Assembly: GCF_001039355.2 (NCBI RefSeq)
Contig: NW_019774736.1
Span: forward strand, 124,001-188,000
DNA length: 64,000 nucleotides
From: Lingula anatina
Taxonomy: Eukaryota; Brachiopoda; Lingulata; Lingulida; Lingulidae
Reading direction: 5' to 3'
In this document: positions 26,301 to 38,648 of the stretch, piece after piece
How the letters are laid out: each line of letters opens with the position of its first letter
Position numbering within the stretch: position 1 is the first letter of the stretch
Position numbers and translations under genes: made by a program
The notes under the pieces: model-generated
Told to the model about the DNA's origin: nothing
What the model saw: the letters and a program-made list of their open reading frames with translations, nothing else
The model's database searches: none

Positions 26301-27467
26301 TCCAACAACACCTGTAGCAAAAAACTGAAAAAAAGTTATTCAAATATTTGAGTGTATTGATATAAAATGAATACATATAATGTACAATATTTGTAAACAT
26401 ATACCTTATATCAAAAATATCTACCAATCTTTGAAAGTACATTTTCACTTAATTTCATTTGCTGCTTCAAATTTCACAGTTTTCTTGTCATTAGAATCTC
26501 AAACTATTCTTTCAGACAGTTAAAAACAAAATAAAACTTTAAATACTCATATGTACCCATAGACTCAATAATNNNNNNNNNNNNNNNNNNNNNNNNNNNN
26601 NNNNNNNNNNNNNNNNNNNNNNNNNNNNNNNNNNNNNNNNNNNNNNNNNNNNNNNNNNNNNNNNNNNNNNNNNNNNNNNNNNNNNNNNNNNNNNNNNNNN
26701 NNNNNNNNNNNNNNNNNNNNNNNNNNNNNNNNNNNNNNNNNNNNNNNNNNNNNNNNNNNNNNNNNNNNNNNNNNNNNNNNNNNNNNNNNNNNNNNNNNNN
26801 NNNNNNNNNNNNNNNNNNNNNNNNNNNNNNNNNNNNNNNNNNNNNNNNNNNNNNNNNNNNNNNNNNNNNNNNNNNNNNNNNNNNNNNNNNNNNNNNNNNN
26901 NNNNNNNNNNNNNNNNNNNNNNNNNNNNNNNNNNNNNNNNNNNNNNNNNNNNNNNNNNNNNNNNNNNNNNNNNNNNNNNNNNNNNNNNNNNNNNNNNNNN
27001 NNNNNNNNNNNNNNNNNNNNNNNNNNNNNNNNNNNNNNNNNNNNNNNNNNNNNNNNNNNNNNNNNNNNNNNNNNNNNNNNNNNNNNNNNNNNNNNNNNNN
27101 NNNNNNNNNNNNNNNNNNNNNNNNNNNNNNNNNNNNNNNNNNNNNNTGTAGTAATTTTACGACAATCATTTCTAACCAATCTAGGTGACAGCCAAGGGTC
27201 AATATGACAAATGTAAATAATTCAGTCAAATGTCAAAGCACATACTTTCAAGTTACTTACCAACACCCCACACCAAATGCCAGAGCCAACAGAATCAGCA
27301 ATTGCAGCTTGTATCACAATGCACACAATACCAAAGACTATAGACAACACCCCTAAGACGATCTGTGACATTGAGAGAAAGATCAGTGCACGGCTGGCAA
27401 ACAGTGGACGTGCATTGCTGGTGTTCATCCTCCTTGGAGGACCAAGTGCTGACTGGTTTGACTGCAT
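23368..27467 (-). CDS. MS4A/CD20-like four-pass membrane protein
   Basis: Six coding exons join in phase: 27261-27467, 26268-26324, 25412-25633, 24873-24989, 24335-24485, 23368-23564, giving 316 residues and a TAA stop. Four hydrophobic segments are seen: TM1 residues 27-52, TM2 64-82 (starting IWCGVLFFATGVVG), TM3 89-110 and TM4 166-190. The TM3-TM4 loop of about 50 residues has a CC pair and a CHEC motif, suggesting disulfides. TM4 is followed by a Cys-rich juxtamembrane stretch (CCKTVCMCC), a possible palmitoylation region, and a cytosolic tail rich in Pro, Gln, Tyr and Val. Topology, spacing and the small-residue TM2 fit the MS4A/CD20-like superfamily; other tetraspan families such as TMEM proteins are less likely because the CCG motif of tetraspanins is absent. 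The N gap at 26573-27146 lies in intron 1 and both flanking exons are in phase, so no exon need be missing. A second Met at residue 14 could be the start. Confidence 0.72.
26573..27146. other. Assembly gap (N run) in MS4A-like intron 1
   Basis: A 574-base run of N. The flanking exons are in phase with each other, so coding sequence is probably not lost here. Confidence 0.99.
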
Positions 27468-27884
27468 TGCACCTATCAGTGAAAGTAGTAACAATGCTGT
27501 AAATAAAGGTCAATGTATCCTGCCAAAATATGTACATTCGTCTGGTACACTGAAAGTACTGATAACTCATCCTAATAGGGACTCAAATCTTTGTTTATCA
27601 TTCTATACATCAACTTACACTTTCTGCAACGTCTTTTCCATTCTAATCATGACTTAGTACAGTGAATTATATTCTTGTGATTGATATAAAATTGTATTCC
27701 AACATCTTAATAGTGAGTCTAGCACGCTTAACAAGCATCCGTTGTTATATTCAACTTTTTCCGTATTCAAAGTGATTGCGTATTGGGGTCAGCTACACTA
27801 CACCAGAAGTAGGGTCCTACCAGCAGTGTTCGAGGTCTAATTATAGTATATTTTTACAGACTTATCGAAAGCGGAAGACTTACC

Positions 27885-27990
27885 CTTGTGCCTGGGGCGA
27901 GTAACTCTAATATGAAAGGTATTATATCGGTAGGCCTATCGGGCACACAAATCGCTGGACGCATTCCAGTCACCGATAAACAGGAAGTGT
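27885..27990 (-). promoter_or_regulatory. Possible 5' non-coding exon of the MS4A-like gene
   Basis: The first coding exon of the MS4A-like gene has an AG acceptor (27473-27474) five bases upstream of its ATG, so an upstream exon is expected. A strong donor (AAGG followed by GTAAGTC) ends at 27885 on the minus strand and is the best candidate. The right boundary is not defined by the sequence and is only a placeholder. Confidence 0.3.
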
Positions 27991-28369
27991 CAGCCGTCTC
28001 AACTAGCGCATTTTTAAATAACATCGGCAAAGAGTCATCGTAAGGCCAAGCACGAAATGATGTTCTTAAAACATGCAAACGAGCACAGCAGCTAAATTTC
28101 ATGGATAGCATTTTTTCTTTTTTTTTTTTTTTTCAAAATCCACAGTGTAATTTACTTAAGGGCATAAAAACAACTGCATAAAGTTTTTTCAGGGGTCACA
28201 TTCTAATTATCTCTCACTTTCCAAACCATTGCAATACCCTGTACATTAAAAAAAATAAGGTGAGAAAAAATTCTAATTTACTTACAATTAAGGCTGGCGC
28301 GCTCGTTAAACAACGTATCAATTTTCAATTTTCTCTGGCTAGTCCCAAATTTTCGGCAGGCGATTTCAG

Positions 28370-28372
<3 letters not shown>

Positions 28373-28417
<45 letters not shown>
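28373..28417. repeat. (CT)n microsatellite
   Basis: About 22 CT units in the spacer upstream of the MS4A-like gene. Confidence 0.9.
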
Positions 28418-28421
<4 letters not shown>

Positions 28422-28574
28422 AGAAATTTTCATTAGTATAAGTCTTATCTAGTATAACAGTCCATTAATCTCAGTCACACTAGAAATACAAACAAAATTC
28501 CAAATATTTTAAAAGACTTTTCTTTCCTCAGCCTTGCCCCGAAGGCGATGCCTGAAAATGGCTGTTGATCCGTA

Positions 28575-28696
28575 ACAGGGTTATTTTGCCCCCCCCCACC
28601 ACCCCCCACCCCCACACCCCCACCCCCCTGGCGAGGGGTTCGGGGCCCGCTGANGTTCCTAAAAGGGTTTTTTTTCCCCCCCCCCCCCCCCCCCCA
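28575..28696. repeat. Poly-C low-complexity tract with one N
   Basis: Runs of C broken by CACC and a GC-rich patch, with an undetermined base at 28654. The sequence here is probably unreliable. Confidence 0.8.
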
Positions 28697-28882
28697 TAAG
28701 ATTCATGAATAAACATCGGTCGAAAAATATTGAACATGTTATATATTTTAAGATATTAGCACTATGTGCATGAGCATGAAGCGACAGGGCAACATAACAT
28801 GAGTAACATTGAATGTTTGAGACCAAAGGATTAGTCTGATAGATTTGGGAGGCAGTAAACATTGTTTTAGTAGTCAAACTTG

Positions 28883-28888
<6 letters not shown>

Positions 28889-28956
<68 letters not shown>
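28889..28956. repeat. (AT)n microsatellite
   Basis: About 34 AT units, 80 bp from the TTAA MITE at 29036. Confidence 0.9.
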
Positions 28957-28958
<2 letters not shown>

Positions 28959-29035
28959 TAAAATCACTCTTATCTATGGACTTAAATAAATTATATATAA
29001 TGTAAAGTCTACTGAGCATTTTATGGATTTTAGGC

Positions 29036-29380
29036 TTAAAGGTATAATAACTCTTCGTTTTGACCAAAAAATGAATTTTCCTGGAGTAAACAACAATTTT
29101 CCCATACTTACCAATGGTTAATGGATCCTTTTTTACATTCAAAGTTAGTCCCTGGTTTTTTTCTAAAAAGTTTGTTTTTTTGTTAAAATCTCTTAAAAGA
29201 TTATAACAGAGTACAGCCATCAATGGAGGTCACGTGATCTGAAGACAAGTTCAGATATCAGAATAATAGCTATAATTGCTGTTTTTGTGGTAAAACAGAA
29301 TTTATTATATTTCTATGAGTTGTTCACAATGTTTTTATTGTGAAATATAGATATCGTACGAAGAGTTATTATCCCTTTAA
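29036..29380. mobile_element. TTAA-flanked MITE, copy 2
   Basis: Same 345-bp length, ends and internal sequence as the element at 7413-7757, differing by scattered substitutions. It lies just after a long AT microsatellite in the spacer between the MS4A-like gene and the Pif-like cluster. Confidence 0.75.
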
Positions 29381-30834
29381 TATAAATATATTATTCTTAT
29401 ATTATTCTTTAACATACTCGGTGCAGCCATCAAGGAAGTAAAGTGTGTACATTGAATTAAGATATGTGAAACCAATTTTTTTTTATCAAATTTACAGACA
29501 AAAGGTAGATTGCTGATATAAAGAAAACAGGCTGAATTAAAACAAACATGAAGACCAATATTTACTTCATAAACTTTCTCACGCATATAGTGCTGCTAGA
29601 ATTCTAAAGGTGTGTTTGAAGACTTTGAAATGCTTTGAACTACGGGAAGAAAATATTTACGAATCATTCATAAATTGATTTTTAATCTATTTATTGACTT
29701 AATTTTGTATGTATTCATTTATTTATCAATGTACTTTCATTCAGACCTTATTCATGGTAATGTATGACCCAATCCAAATACATGTATAGTTTTACGTGTT
29801 TAAAAAGATACATCAATTAAACCATCAAAGTGAAAAAGAAACACAGATTTGACCGGAGCTGCACCTACGGTTATATAGTAAGTCTTTGGTGAAGTATTGA
29901 GGGAAATTACACACCGAATGCTGAAGAATTTTGTACCCTTAATGCGACCTCGAAAATGAAATTCTGGATATGAAATTCTGGATATTCTTTTTAAAAAGTT
30001 TAATGTTAAAGGAAATCTGAACGCTAAAGGGAACAAGCGATTTGCAACAAAATCTCACAGGTAAATTGAACAAATGAAATTAAACATGATATATACGGGA
30101 AATAATTCAAAATGAGATGATACCGCTGTTAAATGCGCCCCCCCTTTAATACTAGAAGCTAAAATATGAAGACAACGCCCATGTGACAACGGAATGCTCG
30201 AATAGCACTTAAGTCAATAATTTTCACCCAAATTCTGCACATTAACCTGGCAAGGGCAACGCAGTCTGCCGCCCTTCAATAACGCATTGGTTAAATCAAT
30301 TAGACGAGTCGCTTAATTACTCAATTTGAAGACCCCTGTTTGCATATTTATTGGAACTGAAACCACATAATTAGAAAAGAATTGCAATGAAAAGGCGAAA
30401 CATGGAGCCATTCGGCTTAATGTCGTTATTTAATGTACAATTAACAAATTCAGTAAGCAGTTCTTCATTAAAAAGTCGGTTTTAAACACCTGTTAGTAAG
30501 TCAATTGTCTAGACGGGTTTGGAAATCTGGTGGTTAAGCATTGAACGCTTCGGTGCACTATTAATAAAGTCTAAAAGCATCGAAATCTCCTCCGCGCACA
30601 TCCTGAAGTATGACTAATGTCACAATACTGAGTCATATGCGAGGGGTTTAATATCCTCCAAAGAAAGTGCATTGGGTAGCTCTCGTGTTGGGTCACATCA
30701 GAATGTATGAGCCCGCTGTCTGTCATCAACAACACGTCTATTACTTGTGAAATAGTCGTTCCAGATAAAGAAATAACAGTTCAATATATCTAGCATAAAT
30801 ATCCTGCACGTCTGGTCAATAAACCTGTTTCTCT

Positions 30835-33680
30835 CTAAGGCCTTATGTATTCTTTGAAGAGGAATTCAAGCTGGAATTGAAAAAGAGACAGAGAAATTTA
30901 CATCACACACTGAGAAACTGATAAGCATAAAATTGTTTGCATTTTCTTCCCTCTAACTAATCAATATTTGATGTCTTAAAAATCGAAAAATGAAATGTGA
31001 CTTTAAAGATAATAAATGGTCTATTAGGAAATGCTCACCTGGTCCACATTTCCAGTGAGAGAAGATGTGGGTGCCCCTTGCTCAGTATCTTGATAGCAGT
31101 TCAAGCCAACAACCCATGCGGCCTCATTGCTCAACAAATCACCTAGAGTTATGCAATATTTTTGCAATCAAACTTCACTTTGTAACTGAGCATCGTGGCA
31201 AACAATATGAACAGCAGCAGAAAATGTCAGGACTCGAAAATTAGAACACTTGCTCCCAAACGATTTTCAGAAAAGACCGTTGTTTTCCTAAATCTTTTAA
31301 AGTCATGTAAGTGTAAAACATGAATAAATAAATAATAAATATTAAATATATAAAAGAAAACAAAGGGAAGAACATTATTTCAGGTGTATATTTATTACAG
31401 CAAATGGTTATTCAGTTATTAATCTTACCGTCTGCAGGGACCTCAGCGGCCAAAGAACCGTCAAGGTCCAGTGAAAGGATGGCGCCATTGTACGAAGCAC
31501 GGATGTTGTGCCACTCACCCTGGTAAGCTCCGCCCTGAAGCCAACAAAAACGTTGTGTTTGAGCAGCCGATATCCCACTTTGAGCATACTTATTTAGGGT
31601 ATTTCATACAAATAAGCAACGAACTTCAAATACATATGTACTTATTTATGTTATTTGCTATTGAATCATATAATCTATTTTTACGTATCTCAAAGCACGT
31701 TGTGTCAAAGCAGAATGGTACCAGACCACAATGGTCTGACTTACCAACCGTCCGCTTGCCGAGAAAGTCCCGTTGTCTGTCACCATGTTTACAACTACCT
31801 CTCCATCCTGGACGCTCAACTCAAAGGTAGGGGCGATGTTACACTTGGCATTGTTGACCAAAGCCACTTTTCTTTGATTACTGACCACGGGATCCACATT
31901 GACCCACAGAGCGACACTAAAAGGTGCCCTTGGGCTGTTTTGTTTGAAAAGGGGAAGCTCGATGTGCCCTGAAAAAGTCGGTTCATTGTTGTTCGGTCAA
32001 AACATCAACGTAAGGTGCCCTGATTTTTACAGACAGACTTAAGACATAATATAGAGTATTAGGTATGAAATAAAGAAAACTAATACGCTCATCTATCTAA
32101 TGTTTAACAGTCCTTTTAAAATATTAGATTATTTACGCGATAACGTGAGGGTGTCACAGAACAACATGCTTTAACAGTGTTGTCAAAATTTAAAAAGTTG
32201 ACAACCATTATTTACCCATGCCATCAAGGTACACGGACTGGTCTCCAACCCGGGACTCGTTGACGAAGTACACGTTGCGACGAGAGTTTGGTACAGAGAA
32301 CGCAATGTTGCCTGCAGCATGGAAGCTGCCCTCGAAGCCGAAGTCGACGCCATCATATTCTGAGAAGAAGAACCGAAAATAAGCAACCCAAATATTTGGT
32401 CCTCTTGTTATATAGCCCGAATTTTATTATCTTTCGCTCTATTTGTCTGAGGTTATTTGGATTAATATTTTTCTTAATTTCGAATAAATCTTTAATTTAC
32501 TTTTAAAAAAATACGTACCAGGGGCATTGCATCTGCACAGCGACAGGCTGAAGTTGTAAGGCTCACAGGAAATTGGACCAAGAGGATCGTGGTTGGGATA
32601 ATGGATAAAGAATTTGCTTGCCTCACCAATTACTGAGGACTTCATCAAACCGGCATCGTCAGTGCAGTTTTCTGTAAGTAACATTTATTATCTTTGAAAT
32701 TGCAAGATTCATTATTCATAACATATACAGATAAACAGGTTTGCAAAAATTAACCAAAAGGCTATTTGTAGGAGAATGATATTTATCATGTATCTAGTGA
32801 GAATATACATTTTATCTTCTTAAGCCCAACAACTGAAAGCCAGTTAAATAGAAAAGATGTTTAGAATGGTATTACTCACGGTCTGGCTGTTCCACTGGAG
32901 GCGTAGGTGGCAGCGTTGTCTTTTGTACAGCTAAAATGATAATGGAAGTGAAGTTTCAGTACATCAAGGAGTGAGCACTTGGAATGGTTACTATAACCGT
33001 CATTATCAATTTTCTTACACAGATAATAAAAACCGTTCATAATTTTTATTATCTCCACAATATTGTTAAGTGTAATATCATATGGAATGCAGTCCAATAT
33101 ACTTACGTTCTGGACACTGGTCAGAGCCAAGGGGAGGTTTCGGACCAGAGTTTTCGCAAGTTACTGCCTCGTCGTCGCACCGGCTACAGGACTGAACGTC
33201 TTGGTTCCAGAGAGTTCCAGGTGCACAGCTTTTCGTGAAAACACTGTACATCCAACCATCGTCACCTCTCTCACTGCGCCTAATGCACACCCAGTATCCG
33301 CCACAGTCGTTAGGATCGTAAGTGTAGCCAACGGCGCCATTCTCTGTCAAAGGACCGCCATCCACCACGCACGTCCCACACTGCTCTATTGACAAAATGA
33401 ACCGATGATGAACAATACTCATTTAAAGAACAATGCGCTTTGTAAAATAAACTCTGCTTAAAATGGTAGAAGCATCAATCGAGAGAGGTCAGATCATTTA
33501 CAAATGAGAGGAAAGCATTAAGTCAGTTTTCTTCTTCTCTTCACAGTGTATATTTACTCAGTTATGTGTGGGGCCTAACATTTGAATTTAACTGTCAAAT
33601 ATCAAAATGATGAACTCACCATCAACATTCTGGGCTGCTGCAAGTGCCACTAGGGCAAGGCACAACACCTGTTTCAACAT
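30835..33680 (-). CDS. Pif-like secreted protein A1: signal peptide, chitin-binding domain, laminin G
   Basis: Nine coding exons join in phase: 33620-33680, 33107-33385, 32880-32930, 32519-32671, 32216-32359, 31745-31968, 31429-31534, 31039-31142, 30835-30870, giving 385 residues. Residues 1-16 (MLKQVLCLALVALAAA) form a signal peptide. Residues 21-95 are a peritrophin-A-like chitin-binding domain with Cys spacing C-x21-C-x5-C-x19-C-x12-C. A short Pro/Thr linker and a Cys-containing segment (residues 131-181, ending LCRCNAPG) lead to a laminin-G/concanavalin-like domain (182-385). This is the C-terminal plan of Pif and BMSP shell-matrix proteins without their VWA domain. The last exon encodes only LEFLFKEYIRP and is the least certain. 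A chitin-binding extracellular matrix role is inferred from the domains. It is the left copy of a tandem pair with A2 at 42.9-47.7 kb. Confidence 0.78.
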
Positions 33681-34469
33681 TGTGTGGCTTCTGAAAAAAG
33701 GAAAAATGCGTTAACCGATTCACAAATTGAATATGACAATTGCTTTATTTTGATTCTCAGCTATTCACCAAAAGTTAATGTAAAAAAAAAGTTTAAGATT
33801 TTTTGAGTTCCTTTTAAAGGGAAGTAAATGAATGAAATAGATTCATCACAGGTCAGATCACATTCATCCTTCATTAAAATGTTCATTTGATCAGTATGCT
33901 AATTGGAGTTTAATCAATATATTAAATATTTTAATATTTTGACTTAAAAACAGAAAGGTCTTAAAGACAAGCGAGGAAGGTCATTTTTTCCTATGCCACA
34001 CGTAAGAAGTAATCGTGCAAACAGTATTATTATCTATGTATGCATCTGGGTAAAACTGAAAAAAGATGTATCACACGGACAAAGATGATATATCATCAGA
34101 ATTGTCATCAAAAACAACATTATGTTCTATGGACAGGGTTTCAAGGAATCAATACATACATGTATTTCTTGCTTGGAGTATCACAATTTCACTTGGAGTA
34201 ATTGAATCTAATTTAAAGCTGGCGTTTTCACTCTTTGTACTTAAAATCAGATAAGCTTAAAATACTGTGATAAATAAGCAATTTAGGACTGTTCTAAACA
34301 TTTTTCTTTTTTGTTTACATGAAATGGCCTATTCTGACATGAACATTAGGACGAAAGAAGTTATAGGCCTACGTACTTCACTCTTTAACATATTCTTCCA
34401 TTTTTATACTGATTTCTTAAATAATAAAATAAAATGGTAACGTAAATGCGCCAACGTTTGACCACATAC

Positions 34470-34540
34470 CTGAGGGATATTGTGCTTGGTGAAAGTTCCT
34501 TCCAATCCTCTGGACTATCTTTTCTAATTACAGTCATTTA
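34470..34540 (-). promoter_or_regulatory. Probable 5' non-coding exon of gene A1
   Basis: The signal-peptide exon of A1 begins with an acceptor (TTTTTTCAG, exon edge at 33690). A donor, CCTCAG followed by GTATGTGG, ends at 34470 and is conserved in A2 at 48566. Sequence shared by the two copies continues to about 34540 and then breaks off, so the transcription start is probably near here. The right edge is approximate. Confidence 0.45.
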
Positions 34541-36792
34541 AGTACCACAGAGAAAGAAAACTGTCGACAGGGGGCACTTGTGGTCCCTAAAGGAGTCCAT
34601 TTGTGGTTTGCTATTCCTATTATCTGTGAATTTTGGGACTTGTCACGGTCTTGCCACGTGGTGATAAATGCTTACACTTCACTGCAAAATGGGCACAACG
34701 CTCACCTCTCATCTGGTCAACTAGTTGCCAAGTTACCATGTCAGAAATTAGTCTCGTATCAAAGTAGACCAAATTGGTGTCAGCAATGATTAATATAAAA
34801 ACCCAAAGTTGTAACATGCAGAAAAATACTTTTTGTAAGACAAAATTGTTATATTTTGACGTTCATTATTTTATTCTTATGTTTGTATTTCATTTGTATT
34901 TGCAATTAATATGTCTAGGCATGGGGAAGAATTTAGGCATCGGTATCCAAAGTAACACGCTAAAGAAGCCTATAAAGGTAAATGTGAAGATTATTTCCTT
35001 GCTAGTTTTCACTGGATGGAAAGATTTGCCATAGTAATAGGGTTTGGTTTTGATAATTAGTCAAGTGGAATTTGTCGAGACACCTTAATGTGCCAATTAT
35101 TGTGTCTAAATGTCATATATGGTAACTGCTATGGGGTCTATGATTCCATTAAAGATGATTAAAACATTACTTGAGGAAATGTGTCTCAAGACCATCTATA
35201 CATCTATCCAAATTTTATAAATAATTCACTGCACTTTGTCCTTCCTCTGTGCCCCCCCCTCCCACGTCTCATTCCTCTGTCCTACTTGAAATATGGAGAA
35301 AATCTAGTACCGTGATCCGGGATAACGGACTAAAATTCGCCAAACAAGGTCTCTACTTAAAGTAGTCCACGTTATAAAAAGGCAACTAGAAGGTGAAAAT
35401 AAATCAAAACACAAAGAGTTATCTGGCCTGCGGGGAAGTCACTGTCAAACACAGAAAACGTGCAAGTTAGTTATCGAGTGAGACTGTAACAGCAAAAAGT
35501 AGCGCTTAAACAACTTAAAACGTGTAATTTGGTTTGAAGATGCCACTTTTTTTCTTTTCTAAAATTCACCAAATGGTTCTAAAGCAGTTTTGACAACCAG
35601 GAATATATCACAGCAGGGCTGAAAAGCAAAAGGAATGCCCGTGTTACTTTTGCCTTCGTTTTCGACACAGCAATTTTCAGGAATGGTTTTGGCGCTCTTT
35701 AAACGTGTGGAAAACAATTCAAAAGAAAAGTCACTGATGTCATGGTATTTGCTAATATGTCCAATGGTTTATGTATATTCTGGTAGACATTGCACTGCTG
35801 TTAAATGGAATTCACAAATAAAGCGTTTTAATAACGACAGTCATGTCTATCTGTCCCCAGAGGATGTGTGAGTCCCCATCGGGCCGTCTACCCCTAGACA
35901 CTAATTGGTTACAGGAATTTTACTCTATGACCTTTGACCCATTGCAGGACTCATAAGGTTAATGCTTTTCATTGGGTGACCAATCGGATGATTGCCAGTG
36001 ACGCGTGTAGGTTCTCGTGCATGCTTGAAACGCGTTTACGGTTCTCATTTTAATACTTTAAGTAGCCATGACTGCACCCTCCCAATAAAATTTTAATCTT
36101 TTACAATTGACTGCACTGCATGGTATAATTTAGATATTGAATTCTAATTTTAGTGTACGGTTCAATCTTCTCAATTAAGTTAAATTAGGTAAAAAACTCA
36201 AATAAATTTTCAATACCCTAGAACACGAAAGGGTCTTCAATAGTAACATAAAAGATGAAACACGTTTCATTTGACAAAACTGCTGAAATATTATTTCGAC
36301 TATTGACCCTTTACGATGACCCGTTCCATTGTAGTTGAAACTATTTCACTGAAATTTCGACCAAAGTACGGAAGATTACTGGCAATGGGGATATGTTATT
36401 TCTTTGACAAATTATAAGCCAGGGGGCACCACTTTGTCGTCTCTAACAGTGCTGCTGATGCCAATTATCTAGATTTAAATTTAAAACTAGTAATGATGGA
36501 ATGCAGAAATCAAGCAATTGCTATTTTGTCTAAAATTATATCGGTAGGTACACTAAAAGTGTTAGATATCGAACATACATTAAAATTTCTCGTTTCATAA
36601 CGAACGAAAACGCAATTGTAATGTTGATTTTGGGATTCAATTAAATCTTACATATTTCCAACCAAACGATATGCTATTTTGCCAAAACGTACTTGTTTTC
36701 ACTTTTTTTAAAACGTTTGAAATGCCTTTCTTAACAAAAGCCCACACCAAAAGCCATTAATTGGCACCAAAATACCTAATTTCGAATATTGA
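34541..36792. other. Spacer between A1 and pseudogene B1
   Basis: From about 35078 rightward it aligns with 48693-50415 of unit 2. The part 34541-35077 has no counterpart there and is a copy-specific segment directly upstream of A1. No exon is recognised. Confidence 0.55.
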
Positions 36793-37178
36793 TTAAAGGG
36801 ATAACAACTCTTTATTTTGGCGGGAAAAGTGCCATAACGGATTTTCCTGGGGTAAAAGATGATATTTACCAATGGTTAATAAATACGCTCTGATATTTTA
36901 AGTTACTAGATTCGTTTTTAAGTGTGTTTTTGTAATAATCTCTTAAGAGACGGATTTTCCTGGGATAACCGGGACGTTCATAGATGGTCACCCTACGTAA
37001 TAATTTCTTTTAAGAGATCTATCTAGCCATCTATGAAGGTCCACATGGTTCAATGGCAAGCACAGAATTTCATAAAAATAGCAATAACCGCCATTTTGGA
37101 GGTAGAATTAATTATATATTTTTTTGTTGTTTACAATGTATTTATTTTATAATTTTCATAATTTTATAATCTCTTTAA
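36793..37178. mobile_element. Diverged TTAA MITE relative in unit 1
   Basis: Starts TTAAAGGGATAACAACTC and ends ATCTCTTTAA, with the shared internal blocks TTTTCCTGG, TTACCAATGGTTAAT and ATCTCTTAAGAGA of the 345-bp MITE family, but otherwise diverged. It lies downstream of pseudogene B1 and has a counterpart in unit 2. Confidence 0.55.
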
Positions 37179-37976
37179 GTGTATCAACAGAAAATGGTCT
37201 TGCATGCATAAAAAAATCTGGTAGTACCAGTAACAATTTAAAACCGAAGAAAAAGCCAACTCTTCAGGGCATAAAGGTACAAACCACACATTTCAGTCTT
37301 TATTCATGCATTTATTTCGTCTTTATTTGATCAAAACAACCGTGACAACATTCTTTACCTAATTAACATACCGCTAACTTCTACACGGTAGTGAACAGAC
37401 AGAATGTGTTCATTTTCATTCAATTACTGAAATCAGAATCTCAATTAAACCTGCTTAGTAGACGCCGCGCACTTGTTTGTGCATATATCACCATATAAAA
37501 CACATTTTCAAATGTCATCCAGAGTGCCGATACCAGACGCAACGTTTGAAGAACAAAATTGAGAAGGACCGCCCTGTATCCTAATTTATTGGCATCCAGA
37601 CAGCTGACACGATGTTGTACGTATAATGCGTTTATACCTCTGTTGTTTTAAATATGCTTTGGTTGGAAAGTTTTTAAAGGATGTATATGTCACTGATCTG
37701 ATGAATGGAAGAACTTAGTTTGGGGTAATGTTCAACGTGAATTGGGATGGACTGGATTATCCTTGTCAGCTGTCAATCACTCTCAAGTGGGCTCTGGTCT
37801 TGGCCTTTATTGTGAACATAATTCTCCAATCTCCTCGGCGGAGAGTACTCTGTTATAAAATGACACCTGAAATAATAAATACATTAATTTATGAAAAGAG
37901 AAACAAATTGTTTTACCACAACCATAATTATCTTGGTAACTTCTATCTTGTGTACGATCCTTTTAGAATTGGAAAT

Positions 37977-37995
37977 CTCTCTCTCTCTCTCTCTC

Positions 37996-38028
<33 letters not shown>
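37977..38028. repeat. (CT)n(GT)n microsatellite at an exon-loss breakpoint
   Basis: This compound tract sits where unit 2 has the penultimate laminin-G exon of gene B. In unit 2 the same tract is followed by that exon (53218-53327); in unit 1 the exon is gone. Confidence 0.85.
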
Positions 38029-38030
<2 letters not shown>

Positions 38031-38271
38031 CATTAAGTAACATTATCCGTTTTCCTCTTACCGGATGCCTCTACAGCTTCAGATTCTTCGCCCTCTAAAT
38101 ACAACGCCATGTAATCTCCATCGTATGTCACGGCAACACACACCCAGGCGCCTTGTCCCCCACCTTCCTGAAACAAATCAGTTAATAATACACCACTTAG
38201 TAACTTATTATAAAGCAAAATGTGTCTCTTGTGTCTAGGCGAAACGCGGTGTGGATATGTTTGCAGTCTGA

Positions 38272-38273
<2 letters not shown>

Positions 38274-38316
<43 letters not shown>
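38274..38316. repeat. (GT)n(GA)n microsatellite next to a B1 exon
   Basis: A GT tract then a GA tract lying within about 15 bp of the B1 laminin-G exon edge at 38330. Unit 2 has the same tract at 53860-53923. Confidence 0.85.
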
Positions 38317-38603
38317 GATAAGAACGTACCACATACTGTGGTGGTATATCGTAAAATCCGTCTTCTTTCTCCATATAAACCCCAATTCCACCTTCTTCGA
38401 AATAGATTTAAACAGTCGTTAAGATGTCGCACTTGCCGTTGTTGAGCAGTGCAATACTCGTTCCCTCTGTGTTCACATCCTCATCCAGCCAGTAGAAGAA
38501 ATGAATGGTGAATGGATAGTCAGGGGGGTTGTTCTTGAAATAAGGAATTTCAACATGACCTGAGGATAAATCAAGAAAACTGAATGCAATACATTTAAGC
38601 CTT

Positions 38604-38648
<45 letters not shown>

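Larger units (their letters stand above)
28118..30364. other. Spacer between the MS4A-like gene and the Pif-like cluster
   Basis: Contains the CT, poly-C and AT tracts and the MITE at 29036-29380. No exon is recognised. The tandem duplication begins at its right edge. Confidence 0.5.

Noticed and set aside
26504-27229. Long open frames across N runs (also 43550-44116 and 57391-58117)
   Set aside because: They are open only because N codons are not counted as stops; just the Tc1-like N-terminus outside the gap is real sequence.
30592-30640. Alternative last exon for gene A1 with a CAEEISMLL reading similar to the B2 C-terminus
   Set aside because: The acceptor is not conserved in A2 and the phase does not give the match; the LEFLF/LEISF exon fits both copies.
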